A stretch of DNA of 64,000 bases from Auriscalpium vulgare (GCA_019915015.1 JAHBBC010000011.1:248001-312000), one strand, 5' to 3'; counted from the stretch's first letter, positions 10,574-23,380 are shown. Numbers and translations are program-made. Notes: a model not told the origin generated them from the letters alone.

Positions 10574-12775
10574 TCATCCTACAGATCGCGAGGTGATTGA
10601 ACATTGGAAGGGTTCGGGAAGGCTAAATAAGCACACGTCAACGTGGAAATCTGCCTTGTAAATAAGTACTTCGCGCACCTGACCAAGTTACCAGCATATG
10701 TCCCAGCTATAGGGATTTCCATGCCGTCTGCATCTTTGGCCTTTGCCACATTGAAAGCTGACAATACAGACAGTGACACGACAGTCATGAAGACGACCGC
10801 ATCCGCCAGATGCCGACCTGGGCATACCATCTTGACGAAACCACATAAGACCGACGCTACTGACATACGATGAACGCTCACCTCCGCCCGAAGCCAAAAG
10901 CCGGTGCTAGTGCCAGGTCACTGTTGTCTTTCAATAAGCCATCATCGGTCAAAAAGCGTTCGGGATGAAGGCCTCTGGGTTGGGGTAGGTCTCAGGATCC
11001 CGCAAGATTGCCCTGTCGCAGTTTTTTAGCCTGACCGGAAAGAGAACGCCCGGCGATGATTGCGTGCTTGCCATGCGTTGACCATCAACAGAGCGCCTTG
11101 CGAAATACGTCAGATTCTAGTATCCGGGCATGCTGAGGCTCGGACCTTTGGGTATGAAGTAACCTCTATACATGTCGTTTTCCTGCACCATGCGAGGCAA
11201 ACCTGCACGCACAGGAATACGCGTATGGATTTCATTGCGAAACAGGAGAACCGAGGGGGTACGCACCTAATGGTGCGATAGGGTGCCATCTGACCAGTTC
11301 TTTACAGAACGCGTCGACATATGGCAGGTGCGGCCTATCTTCGAACGTGGGCGGCCGGGAGCGTCCCGCGACCGCGTCGAGCTCAGTCTGTGCCTTGCGC
11401 TGCATATCGGGATGGAGCGCCAGCACGAGAAAGGCAGTCAACAAAGTTGAGACAACCTGCAGCAGTACAAGACAGGTCTTTCAGTCGCCTCCGTATGTCC
11501 GTGACAAGACAACTCCTACGGTATCGAAACCGGCTAAGGAATAGGCGCAGTGGATGAGCTTCTGAGCCCAAAGTTGAAGCGAGACTTCTCACCTATATAG
11601 ATCGAACCGCAGGCGTCACGCACGGCCTGCTCACTGATTGCACCTTTGGAATCTTCCGGTGCTTCTTGCATGTCCTCGAAGTTGTCTCGCGCAATGGAGG
11701 GCTGAGCGATACCCTTTCCCTGATACGACAGAAAGTGCGCGGACTTCAAGGTGATATCTGAGCATGCGGAACGCATCTTACCATGCTGTTTTTCACAACA
11801 GAAATCGGGTCATTGACCATCAATTCCCCAAGTTCTCGGCCCCGCTGAGCAATTTTCCAGAAACTGGTCCCGGGAAACCATCGAGGAACATGTTGCACTG
11901 TTGGAGATGCTTGACCATGAGTAGCGAGACAGAGGAAGTGTCAGTGCATACGTATGGGAAGATCATTCACGAGGATAGAGCCGGGCAGGGCCACTCCGAC
12001 GGCTAACTCGCTCGCCTCCTGCACCACTGCAAGAAAGCTGTCACTCTCTGGTTGCACATCGTAACCGTAAGCCATTGACATGATGATCGCAGCTTGCAGG
12101 CTAAGTATTATTTCGATCATCGATTGAAAGCAGACGACGGCCACGTTTCGTACCGTTCAGTGTGCTTGAAAAACGATTCTGGGGCCTCCGCTAGGTGTGA
12201 AACGAAGTCGAGGACCTTCGCCTGGATCATAGACCTATACTGGACAAGAGCGCTAGGACGCATCCCGCGGTCAAGGGTGCGACGAGTCATGCGCCAGTGG
12301 TCTCCATAAGGCAGCAGTTGGACCATCCAGTTCCAATTCATCCTGTTTGAATTTTTTCATACGTCGGTTGGGACTTCAGTGTTCAAGAACTCACAACTTG
12401 TCGCCAAACATGGGTATAGTGGGCCTATCCGAGTAGATCGATCCCCGCTTCTCGAATAGATCCTTTGCTGCCGCGCTAGAGTTTATGACGATGATACGGC
12501 GTCCAACAACCTCAACAGAAAAGACATCGCCTGGAAGGTTGTTGGTAGGTAAAGCGGTGCTGTGAGCATCGTGCACTCACCATAGATCTTAGCCATTCGG
12601 CGTAGGTGAGCCATGGCGTATCTCTCGGTAGATCGAGAAGGTTTCCGATCAGTGGCAGAGGTGGCGGACCGGGTGGGTAGGGGTGTTTCTTTCGTAGCCG
12701 GCGTTTATTGAGGTATACGAGGCCGTAGAATGACGCGATGAATACGAGCAGGGTGACAGCGAGCGACGACGACAT
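10574..12775 (-). CDS. Cytochrome P450 monooxygenase, with frame breaks
   Basis: A microsomal heme-thiolate oxygenase of the mushroom type. It has an N-terminal membrane anchor followed by the hinge KHPYPPGPPPLPLIGNLLDL, a C-helix WRMTRR, the I-helix AGFDT (near 11519-11534), the ExxR motif in CKELVRW, a GYFIPKG strand, and a heme loop split by an intron: FGFGR upstream, CPGRHLAD downstream near 10805-10825. The last exon ends PEPFQCSITSRSVG. Many short introns interrupt it. Two one-base deficits break the frame: EW(A)KIYG needs an extra G at 12593-12594, and the PEAFHPERF region needs one at 10967. The phase across the heme-loop intron is also unresolved. It is either a young pseudogene or an intact gene with homopolymer errors. 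Substrate and CYP family cannot be assigned. Confidence 0.8.
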
Positions 12776-13643
12776 GCTGTCTCGATGTTGCTAGCAGAGT
12801 GATGAGTGATATAAGTGCCTACTGAGAACTCGAAAGAGGGGCGAACTGCCATAATGGACCTGCTTCAATGCCAAGGTTACCGTGTGCCCTCTCCCGTCGA
12901 CGGTCAACGCCTTGCATGGATGTTCGTGGGCACTTTTCACTCCCAGAGAAGGAGGTTGGATATTTTGTGTGCCCTGTGACACGCCATATCTTACGTCCGC
13001 CGCGCCTCTGCCGATACGCCACTCGATTCTCCGCGCAATGGTGAGCAGAGGGAAGAATACATGCCGATCCGAGTCGTCTGCGTGATACAAGGGCGATTGC
13101 GGCGCAGAACACCGCAGAACATTGAAAACCAGGCGCATGCAGAGATCCCTGCAATTGAAACACGTCCGATAAGTATGAGGAGAACATGAAGAACGTACCG
13201 CACCGTTCATCGACATCGACATCTATCAGCCACCGTCCGCCCGCTTACCATCCAAGCCATAGGTCTTTGGTCAGTCACAATATCGATGGCAGTGGCAGAC
13301 AGCAAATGGCGCTTTCCGCACCTCACTGACTGTCCATTCAAATTTCCTGTAGCACCACCGTTGCAGACGTGAGTTACATTGCAATGCGGTCTCAGCGAAT
13401 CAACATGCACTAATGAACGCACATACCTCAGACGTTTAGTCGCAAATATGTGAATGCCGCACTTCTTGACTGAAGCGATGTTGCTTAGTGAATGCCCTGG
13501 CCATACTATCAGGCATCTAGCGCGAACAAGACGAGGGATGCTTCTCAGGTCCACAGGGACAGCGAAATAATCGGAGCCACGTTAACTCAAACTCAGAGAA
13601 AACTAGTGATTGAAAATGTATATTTTGGTGCGAGTACCGTCTA
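12776..13643. other. Intergenic region between the P450 start and complex III core 2
   Basis: A TATA-like TTATAT on the minus strand (12809-12814) sits about 35 bases upstream of the P450 start codon and may be its promoter element. Several open frames cross the rest, but none shows a conserved motif or convincing splice structure. Confidence 0.4.
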
Positions 13644-15106
13644 TTACGCAGTGGTAAGTCCGATTTCGTCGCCGTAAGGCAGAGCGTTCACGTCGCCGAG
13701 CGCGACATATGTGGGGTTGCTCTTCAGGAGGTCCGCGGCGATCTGCACAACCGATTAAGTCCGCAGTCTCGCAACCCAGTGTTATACAACGCACCTTCGA
13801 AAGCGCAGCTCCGTCCACGCGTTCAACAGCCTCCAGCGCCGACTGCACCGTTGCACCCTCGCCGGACAGCACCTTCGGCCCAAGCACACTGACGACGCCG
13901 TCCCGCGCCTCCACACCGCCGGCGACCGCGAAGCGCGCGCGAGCCACGGCCCGCTTCACCTCCTCCGCCGTAACCTTTCCGCCCGCCGCCGCCTTGAGCG
14001 TGTCCACGGCCGCCTTGGCCGCGGCGGTAATCTTGCCCGCGTCGGCACCTTCGACGATGACACCGAAGAGCGCCGCGTCCGAGTAAGGAAGGAAGACCGT
14101 ACGGGCTGAGACACCCTCGGGGAGCGCCGTCGCAAACGCAGACACTCCTGATGACCACTTGACGGCTGGCGTCGGGGAGAGGTGCGCGGCGAGCGCGTGC
14201 AGCGCGGGAACCTGTGAGGGCGTCGTCGTCCCGAAGCCAACGAACACCGTTTGAAGGCCGTGGTGGAACGACGCGCGCGTGGAGCCGCCGTGGTATGCGG
14301 ACGCGGGCGCGGCGGGCGCAGCGACAGCAGGGCCCGAGGACGTGGCCTTGTGCGCGGCAAAGCTCTTCTCGAAAAGCGTCGCGAGCTTGTCGTCTGCGAT
14401 ACCGGTTCCCAGGACGGCGACGCTGCCCAAGTCACTGACGGCCTGCGCCTGCAGCGCGCGCACGTCCTCCGCTGTGATGCCGCCCGCGGCGTGCTTGTCT
14501 GCGAAGAGCGCGTTGCCGAGACCGTTCCGGAACGCAAGGGCGTGTGCAAGCTCGAGCGCGCGTGTCGACCCGGTGTGCTTGGCCGCGTGTGACTCGGCGA
14601 GGACGGCGGGGAGGACGTACTCCGTCAGCTCGTGGCGGGTGAACTTGGCGGAGGCGAGGAAGGACGCGAGGACGTCGACGAAGAACTCTCTGAAGGGTCG
14701 TTAGTGACACAATGTGGGGGTAGAGCAGATATCACGCACTCGTCCCCTCGCAGAAACTCGGCAGTTATGGCCAGGTGCTCGCGCGAAAGAGATGAGGAGA
14801 GGACGCCGCCGAAGAGTTCTGCTTCGCGCACGGTGCCCAGAGCAGACCGTTTGCCCGTGCTCTAGACTCAGCAAAGCGTAAGATAACACGTCGCGCGTAC
14901 AAAAACGGCTCAGATATGCGCACCTTGAACGCGAAATTGGAGAGAACATGCGCGACACCCGGCTTCGTTTCATACCTGCTGCCAGCCTTGAGCAGGACCG
15001 TCACACTTGACGTCGCCTGCCCATTGTCGATGGCTGCAACCTTGACGCCGCTGGAGGCGTCGACGACGGTTGCAAAACCGCGAGCGAGGCGAGCTGCTCG
15101 AAGCAT
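13644..15106 (-). CDS. qcr2: Mitochondrial cytochrome bc1 complex core protein 2
   Basis: Subunit of ubiquinol-cytochrome c reductase (complex III) in the inner mitochondrial membrane, a structural relative of M16 processing peptidases. Exons are 15106-14924, 14861-14740, 14689-13795 and 13742-13644, giving 432 residues, the usual fungal size. The start MLRAARLARGFATV is a typical basic, hydroxylated presequence. An in-frame ATG further upstream (15202) is open, but it would bury the presequence. The M16-like N-terminal domain includes SSVTVLLKAGSRYETKPG and FGGVLSSSLSREHLAI. The zinc-binding HxxEH is absent, as expected for core 2. The second half holds Ala-rich helices, and the end reads NPTYVALGDVNALPYGDEIG. 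The gene is intact. Confidence 0.93.
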
Positions 15107-15349
15107 AATTCGAGGGAAATTTAGGTGGAAGATGTTGCGCTGTACGAGCAGGGAGAAACCGGAATATCTCGGACTTTCAACTTCGGCTGTTGCCGAATCC
15201 AATCACAGCTCCACGCTCAACTAGAGTCAACGGCAAAATTCAACTTACAGTAAAAGCATTCTGATAGCCAAGCCAGCCTTTTGACAAGTACTTATGCAGT
15301 CCTCAATTTCTGCTCTCAGTTCGTATTACTTAGACGCAGACCATTCTAG

Positions 15350-16833
15350 CGTCACGGCCAGCAAACTCGCTCCGTCGCTGAAGACCACCACCAGGCTTCG
15401 GTATCAACGCTCGACGCTCCGGTTGGGGCTCGGACTCTGACTGCGAAGCTTGCGTTGATTCGTTCGATCACATACTTGCAAAGTTTCACCTGTGAGTCTT
15501 CATGTTGTTTACGGGAATTAGGCTGATCTGTGCACTGGTTCAGAGAATCAAAAAAAGCAATCTGGCGACCTGTACGACTTCTCACATGACGACGCGTCCT
15601 CAACTTCCTACTATTGGGATCGACTTCCCCCCGAGACTCTTCGCGAGACATTTCTCTATCTTCCGGAAACCGACTTCTACCCCCTCGTGCTTGCGCATGA
15701 CGGGCCACTGCCTAACTGGATCTACGTGAGTCAGGTCTGCACGCTCTGGCGGCGCGTTGCAGTCGATTCCAAGGCGCTCTGGACCAACGTGCCTCTACAA
15801 ATACCTCACCTGCGCTGGACCGATCCGAACCGCTCACCCCTCACACTGCGTATCAATCGTGCCTCCGACGAGCGCATGGAGGATCCTCATCGTTCCGGTC
15901 CCGGCGCGCTCCTGGGAGATGAATTTAATCGCAGTGCTCACCGAAAATGCCACCCCCTTGCTCGAATGGTTCCACGGGGACTTCCTGCGCAACATGCCCG
16001 CCAACATCTTTCGCGCCGAGGTACCGCCGTGGCTACGCAGGGTGCAGTTGTACGAGAGCATTCTTGTCCGAGAATGCACGCTGTTCCGCGCGCCGCTCAC
16101 GTTCCTGGAGCTGGACGCCTGCGCAGGCGAATACCCTGCAGCTCTTCGCAGGGCTCCCTACCCTCTAGACGCTGTTGATCCGTTCCCACCAAGTTTTCGG
16201 CACACAGCCTGCCTCTTCGAAGGGCGTAGCACTTCCGGCACTGCGCCGACTTGCTATCGGCGCCCAATCCAAGAACGTGCTCGCTTTAATGTCCAGTTTA
16301 CACATCCCTCCGACAGTCAAACTCGATATGACATGCCGCAACCATTACCATTCGCCAGAACCCGTTGGCGTTACTCAAATCGCGAAGGAAATGCTATCCA
16401 AGCATGTCTTACAAGCCGTTGCCGCAGGAGCGTTCTTCCGTCGCATGGACATCCGCACGGGGGCCTCCTACAACCGCCATGGGCGCGGCTTCACCTTGAG
16501 CGATCCGGGGCCAACGCCCGCCCTCAGGGCTGGCACGCCACCCCTCCCTCAGCGACTGCACCTCCAATTCTCATGGGCATGTCTTCCGAACGCGGCCCGA
16601 TCCCCCGCCTGCTCTCCCTCGTGCCTGGCGCGCACAGCTTCCGTAGACTCAACGTCCCGCACAAATCCGCTGCATTCCCGGCATCATGGCAGGCGCTCTC
16701 AAGTGCCGCAGGGACGGGCGAAGTTGCGGAGGACCAGGGAGGGCCTGACCTTAGTGTTGGACGACGTTGACACGCTTCAGCGTCTCTATCGCCATCCGGT
16801 GGAGCCTCCCCGTACTTCATTCCGGCGGAAGTA
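15350..16833 (+). pseudogene. F-box-like protein pseudogene
   Basis: The start of a mushroom F-box protein is clear: WDRLPPETLRETFLYL, then WIYVSQVCTLWRRVAVDSKA, TNVPLQIPHL and LTLRINRASDERMED. F-box proteins are substrate receptors of SCF ubiquitin ligases. Continuation needs a frame change near 15890 (to NLIAVLTENATPLLEWF) and another near 16120 (to NTLQLFAGLPTL). An in-frame TAG follows there, where a glutamate or glutamine codon would be expected, before GVALPALRRLAIGAQ. The C-terminal third can be read to about 16833. The upstream exon also meets a stop at its best splice junction near 15500. Because of the nonsense codon, simple base-calling errors do not fully explain the damage. Confidence 0.65.
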
Positions 16834-17576
16834 AACGGACCGGCATTCCTCGACAACTTGGCACGGCGGATGGAGGTATGTCTGGATTCCGGTAGAGACA
16901 TGCCGTTCAACATCCGGCGAGCAGCATCAGCGGATTGATTAACAATCCAAGCGAAGCTGCTGTGTTCGTCACAGGTCCTCCTGTGCAATTTACAGCCTTG
17001 CTCGTACGATCCTAAGCAGTATCGATGACAGACCATCTTGCGGCACGAACGTGTACTGTATGTAACTTCCACGCGGACAAGCAACAGCTTATCATGAAGT
17101 TCAGTATGCGAGAAGTATCACGGCACGTCGAGGATCCACGGCCAATCACGCGTCACGATGTGCGTCGTTATCTGTGTCTTGTATAGTCATAAATCTCAAT
17201 CCAGCGCAAAGCAGATGTTGCCACTGATACTGAGGACGCCACAGCAGCTGCCCATCTGGCACCAAGCCATGACAGCGGTTTCGGATCGTAATACCAGAGC
17301 CCATCAGACCCTTACGCCTCTAGCGTTTTCGACTCGTCTCGATATCAGTAGAGCGGGAACGCCATCGCCACTTTCAGTTGTGATGGCATGTCTGCGATCT
17401 GTCATTCGAGCTCCAGGCTGTGGAGTTTCCCATTGCCTGCTAATTGCCCGCTAGCATTTCGGACAATGCAACGCCCTCCTGCCCTTTTCCTCTGAAGCCG
17501 ATACTTAAGGAAATGCAGCGGATCGACCTGTATGTTTTAAAGGTCGGCGATCGCAAAAGCTGGCAGGACGTCCATC
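16834..17576. other. Intergenic, nothing recognised
   Basis: Short open frames only, without motifs or credible splice patterns. The promoter of the alpha/beta hydrolase is expected in the right half. Confidence 0.4.
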
Positions 17577-18801
17577 ATGTACCCCACTATTCAAGTTGAT
17601 GATGCGGGGACGGTGCTCGCGTACACTGACACCGGTGCGCCCCCGGCCTCGCCCTACACTACCGTCTTCGCCGTCCATGGCATGACCTTTTCCTCCCGTA
17701 CGTGCCTCTCACCTCCGCATCAGCGCTCGAAATTGACCGGCTCTCCCAGTTATTTTCTCTAGGCTCGCAGCGGCCGCACACGCGCGCGGCCTGCGCTTTG
17801 TTGCCGTCACGCGGCGCAACTACCCCGGCTCCTCGCCTTTCACGTTGCTCGAGTTGAACATCATGGCCGGCGGCACACCAGCGCAGAAGACGAAGTTCAT
17901 GCGCGCGCGCGGGCACGAGCTCGCGCGGTTTGTGGACGCGTTCATGCAACAACACGGCCTCCCGTGCCTGTCGGCAGATGGGCGCAGTGGCGGCGTAGCG
18001 CTGATGGGGTGGTCATTAGGCTGCAGCGTTGTCGTGCCCACGCTTGCGCACGTCGAGACGCTGCCGGACGCAGTCAAGGCGCGTCTCGGTGCGAACATAC
18101 GCGCTGTTATCCTCAACGGTGCGTCTGCGGATCATCACGCTCCTTTTGACCCGACGCACCCACATGCACCGACTCACGTGCGTGCCCGCAGAGCCCATCC
18201 CTATCATGCTCGGCCTCCCAACACCAGAGGGGAGCTGGTATCCCATCCTTGATACCTCCGTCCCCGAAGACGTGCGGTTCTCCATGTTCTCCCAATGGGT
18301 CTCCGGGTACTTTGCCCACCCAGCGCTTCCCACCCGCGATCCATCCGCACTGTCTTCCTTCGTGCCCTCCCTGCACCGTCCTCCCAGCGTCTTCTCCATG
18401 TCTGCGGCAGAGCAAGGCTCTTTCCTCGTGGGATCCGAGGTCGCAAAGCCGGATCTGCCTCTCATGTCGGGTTTCGAGAAGACACAACGAGTCAACTTTC
18501 AGACGGCGTGTTTCGGGGAGACAGCGCGCGCGCTGCTCCCGAGGATGCGCATCCATCATGTCGTCGGCGGCGAGACTATTGCGTTCTCATTGGCAGCGTT
18601 CTGGGCTGTGGAGGACGAGGATAAGGAACATGGAGCCGGCTTTATCAACTTCAAGTTCATCGAACATGCCAACCACTTTGTATGTCACATCATCCATACA
18701 TCAGGAGACGCTTACCCATAGCTACCATATTGCAGCATTTCTGGGACAAGCCTCAAGAAGCGATGCAATTGCTCATCGACTGCATTGAAGGGTTGTCGTG
18801 A
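17577..18801 (+). CDS. Alpha/beta-hydrolase fold protein
   Basis: Exons 17577-17697, 17771-18118, 18192-18679 and 18736-18801 give 340 residues. An HGMTFSS segment forms the oxyanion-hole turn. The nucleophile elbow is GWSLG inside ALMGWSLGC, and the late His in HANHFHFWDKPQEA is the probable catalytic base. There is no signal peptide or membrane segment, so a cytosolic hydrolase or esterase is likely. The substrate is unknown. It faces the MFS transporter tail to tail with only 191 bases between stop codons. The reading frame is intact. Confidence 0.85.
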
Positions 18802-18992
18802 ATTGGGACGTCATCCTGTGTCATGGGCAGAAACCAGATGTATTCGGAGATACGGTATGAGATGATGGGATGAAGGGACAAATGCAACGAGCAATGGAAA
18901 ACCTGATTAAAACTGCGTAACTGCGATTAAAGTCATCAACGAGTCATGTACGTGTACAGCGGCGGGGCGCTCTGTCGACTAATGCTAGAGCT

Positions 18993-21576
18993 CTAGTTCC
19001 CGTGTGCATACTTGCTTATACGGCGGAGGTGGGCGCCCCTGCTAATGAGGTACTGAAGATACGGGCGTTAGTGAGACAAAAGTAAAAGACGTGCTATAGA
19101 GCGTACCGCCATGCAAGGTATCATGATGATGGCAATTCCCGCCAGCAGTGAACACGCCGGGCCGACTCCAAGATTGTGAAAGAATGGACGACCGAACACG
19201 CTAAAGTCCACAAAAACATGTCAGACTCGATTGAAGGGGGACAGGACACCTTCATATGCTACGCACGGGAAAGCAGCGGCCATCGAAGCGCGGAAGAACC
19301 CATTCCCCGCGTTGATTGACGCTGCGTAGTCCGGGTAGCTGACCGGCAGGTAGATCAAGATGGACTGGAAAAGGAGGAAGATCCCGGGCATGTAAAGACC
19401 CGCGCCGATAGTGGGGCCTTAGAGGAGGTAAGCACGTCTCGCATGTGAACGAGTTTAGAAAAACTTACCGATCCAGTGAGCATGAGCGGTCCAGCCTGTC
19501 AAGTCGCTATGAGTCAGGAAATCCGCAGTCACGATGTGGGTCTCGTACCAAAGATGAATAGCGCGATTGGGACCATAGCGCCAGCGAAAAGCGCGGGATA
19601 TAGACGCGTCTCATTCGGGATCGAACCGTTCTTGACTATTGTTGGGTTGACTGGGGAAAAATAATTAGTATGCTGTGGTGGCGTACGGCTGAGCAGAAAC
19701 AATGCATACTGTAATAATAATTCCACAACACGTTGAGGAACATTGCAAAGCAAGCGCCGATGATGATGCCGAGGTACGGAAGCGAATCGTTTCCCTGGGG
19801 GAAATGCCAAATTTCGCCGAAGACGATGGGGAACGCCTGCGCAACAACACAGTCAGGCTACCAGATGTAGAAACCCAATGTAGGTGCATACCTCGAACCA
19901 CTACACATCAAAGCAGTCGATCGTCAGCAAGTAAGTCGAATTTCTACTTAACCGCACGCACCAAATAAAAGATTCCGTAACCCAGCCCAAGGTAACTATT
20001 CAGGAAGAACACAGCTGGCTCCATCATGAGTTGGAAGGGCCGGATGAGGTAGGTCGAGGCGACCTCGCCGACGGTGAGCTGGGCCTGCTGGATCTCGGAC
20101 ATGCTGCGCAGGTTCTTGCACCCGGTGAGCTTGCGAAGACGTTGGGCTCGACGGAGAAGGATAGTGTCGGGAAGCGTCTCCGGAAGCAGGAACATGAGCA
20201 CGACGAAGGCTGAGCCGGCAATCCAGCTCAGCTCCCAGATGGGCCACGTCCTGCAGTCACGGTCAGACTTATTTGGGAGCGCTATATGAACATTTACTTA
20301 CCACCCCTTGGCCGCGGCGGCATAGCTGCCGATGATCTGGACAGTGTGAACATGTCAGAACAGTCACAAGAATTGATCATGCTGATGAATGCATACCGGG
20401 CCCATGGTCGGCGCGGCGCAGGCAGTCAGAGACCATAAGCCGATAGCGTACGCCAACCAATCAAAGTCGTAGCTGCAGGATACAACATTGAGATAATGAA
20501 CACTGCCTTCGATGAAACAAGCAAACATACATATCCTGAAGGGATGCAGGCCCACATGCAAGGGACGGCGAGCCGACGAACCTATGCAAGCACATCGTGC
20601 CGTTCAGTTGATACGCTGGGAGCAAGGGCCATATTCGGAGCGCACCCTCCAATGAAGCGCAAAACAAGCAGGGTTCCAATATTCTTTGAAAGAGCAGTTG
20701 GGATCTGGATGATGGCGAAGATGCTGGGAACACGATTAGCAGGGGTGGCGAAGGAGTCTCAGGGCTGTGAGCTACGTACAAAAGGCAGCCCAAGTAAACA
20801 GGATTGCGGCCAAGGATGGGCAGTTCTTGCAAGCCAGAGAAAAACAAGGGGCCAGAACCATACGCGAGAACGTAGAGCGACAAGCCTAACGTGCCCACGA
20901 TGGGGGAGATGCCCCATTCTTCGACAAGTCCAGGGATCGACGCGGTGTAGATGGCGGACCCAATATATACCGCGCCACTGTGCGCAGGGACTCAGCGATC
21001 AGACCAAATAGTATCAGGAGACGGGCGTACGTGAGGTAGTTGATGAGAATCATGACCACGATCTTCTTTCCCTTCGACCAGTTCCTGGACAGACAAAGCG
21101 AGCGTTAGTACACGATCCGGAGATTGGAAGAGGACAGCGCACCGCGGGTTCTCCTGGTCGTCAGGACCGTACCAATCAACGAGAATGTACTCATGTTTGG
21201 CGACCGGTTCGTTGAGCAGGGACGGCGCCTTCCCAGGTGGCAATGCGGCCTCAATGTCGCCCTTCTCGCTCCCGAACGTCACCGACTCAGACTTGGGAGA
21301 AATAGCGCCGTGGTCAGCCGCGGCTGAGATCTGCACGTCCGATCCCTCGTCGTTGGCCGCCAGCTTGTCCTTCTCGACATCTACGATCTTCTCCTGCGTG
21401 GGCGACTCGGCGCGCGAGTTGACTTGCGTGGCTTCGCCCGAGTCGAACTGGCGTTTTGACAGACAGCATCCGGGGAGTTCGAAGCCTGGTCGCTGATCGG
21501 GGAAGGGGAGAACTCGACCTCGAGTGGCCAAGTTGAGAAGTGTGCCGACAGTGGAGTCGCGGATAATGTCCCACAT
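18993..21576 (-). CDS. MFS transporter of the DHA1 drug:proton antiporter type
   Basis: A plasma-membrane 12-helix transporter, multi-exon. The first exon encodes a long hydrophilic N-terminus up to DQENPR, which splices to NWSKGKKIVVMILINYL. Conserved pieces follow: VYIGSAIYTASIPGL, GLSLYVLAYGSGPLFF, GRNPVYLGCL, LRFIGGFVGSPSLA (across an intron), WPIWELSWIAGSAFVVLMFL, LPETL, LNSYLGLGYGIFYL, LFAGAMVPIALFIFGW, GLYMPGIFLLFQS, SYPDYAASINAGNGFFR and the end GAHLRRISKYAHGN. All inspected junctions keep phase, so the gene appears intact. Members of this family export fungicides, polyamines or secondary metabolites; the substrate here is not predictable. An upstream region open in frame could extend the N-terminus, but the ATG at 21576 fits best. 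Confidence 0.88.
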
Positions 21577-23372
21577 TGCGCGCGAGAAGAAGCAAGAGCG
21601 AAAAGCGCAGCCTTGGGGGACGGAAGATGGTAGGGGAAATGGGGGCGTAGAAACCACCGATACTTCCACAACCTCTCGCTGTTTTATCCTACGCCCGGTC
21701 CCCTGAGAGTAATTCCGCTGGGAGTCAACATCTCGGGGACCGCCCGGCCATTGAGAAGCCTGCAAGCGCTAGGTGCTGCAGCCTGCAGGATAGGATCACC
21801 AACCCGCAAGCGCCTCGTGTGTAAGCCATACGCTAGCCGCTGAGATGAAAAACGTTCCGTCTGAATGGGCATCTGCGAGTTCGCCCGCTTGAGTGTCTCA
21901 GTCGCACAGTCGGACTAGCGTCGCCCGTGGACGTGGCTATCTTCGCCTCTACTAGATGGAGACCGATGCCTTTCACAAACTGTAACGGCCCGCGCCGTAA
22001 TTGTGTCAAGCACCTACATGGATGATCAGGACGCCCATTAATGATTCCGCGGGTTGCTTACATATCAACAAGGAGCATCTGTCATTCGCTCAAGATAAGT
22101 CGTAGCTGTTCGGCATGATGAGCAAGCGGGATGTGTTACTGTTAGTGGGAGTGTATGCGGAGCAAACGATGGTGAGCGCCTCTGCACGCAAGTCCGAGTA
22201 AGTACCCATGAGGCTGCGGCAAAAGCCGGCCGCGCCTCGTTGAAACTATCATAGAGGATTTGTGGAAGATCGTGTTCAGAGATTTCCTCGTCTATCATGA
22301 TGCCTCTGGCGGTCCCATCAGGGTTGAAGCTGATCAAGCGCTGAAGAGCAACAACGTCAAGTTCATTCCCGCAGTCGTGACGGTGTGTGTACTTCTAAGT
22401 TCCTTGACGCTTGAATCTTTATGTTTCCCGCTTGTCGATCCTGAAAAGGGGTGCTCACCCGTCGCCCGACGACTCGTCGCTCGGTTTGGGACCCATCGGG
22501 CATGGGTAATGCTTCCCCGAGGCACTACCCGCCGCTGCCCGCTGTACATCTCGGAAGCTGATATCGCTACGTGTATTACCTTGGCGTTCTTGGTAAACAA
22601 ATGCACTGTTGTTGAGAGGAGAGCAAGAATTGTCATTATAAAGCGCCTTCCAGGTGCGCCTACATGGTTGCATGCCTTCAGCTACAACTGCTTCCTTTCG
22701 TTGTCTTGCACTAGTTCCCGTAGCTAACCTTGGATAGTCGTTTGTCTTGCACTGCTTTTCGATCATTCAGAAGCGCCTCGGGCCAGCCCGAATCAACGAG
22801 ATCGTCCGCTGGCGTGAATCAACCCATACGGAGCAGCGCGGACGTTATCGGGGACGCAAACAGGCGGCGGTGGCGCCCGAGTCGATGATATTAAGGCCAG
22901 TACGCGTACTCCACCGACTCTATAGTCCCCGAGTCCGTGGCTGACCTTACCCACAGAAGACAGGTTAAATAGGTTCTGGTCCATAAGAACCGACCCATTA
23001 GTACTTTCTGACCACAATATCGTTTGTTTTATTTTCCCTCAAATGGTGTCTTGAAAATTGAATCTTGACGTTACACAGGGGTCCTCCTAGTGCCTATCCG
23101 CCATCCGTCTAGTCGGATACTCGTATCACAGGTGACAGTTGTAGTGTCGGGCCTCGGCTTCGAACTTAAGCCGTGGATTTGGTGGCCACGGTCGCCACAC
23201 GAATACTGACTCACTCGATCCCGGAACGGGCCGTCTGGTCCGCGGCGCCCGGTTTCTCCGCACCGTTCCCGTCGCTGCTACCTGCTTTCGCCGCGTGTCG
23301 CGCAGAGCGATTGCCTATGTCATGCATGTTCGTACATCAGGCGGCGTCAGGCGCAACCTGTGCGGCTGAGTG
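21577..23372. other. Intergenic region with a short coding-like remnant
   Basis: On the minus strand, 22370-22206 reads as one exon-like piece (ELDVVALQRLISFNPDGTA, then MIDEEISEHDLPQILYDSF) that ends at a gtactt donor-like site. No product was recognised and no partner exon was found with confidence. The rest shows only short frames. The right edge is the insertion site of transposon copy 2. Confidence 0.35.
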
Positions 23373-23380
23373 GCCTGCGT
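23373..23380. repeat. Left 8-bp target site duplication of copy 2
   Basis: GCCTGCGT, repeated exactly at 28709-28716. Confidence 0.93.

Noticed and set aside
8264..23380. Inversion of the 15-kb segment between the two transposon copies
   Set aside because: Each copy is flanked by its own matching 8-bp duplication; an inversion would have exchanged one side of each.
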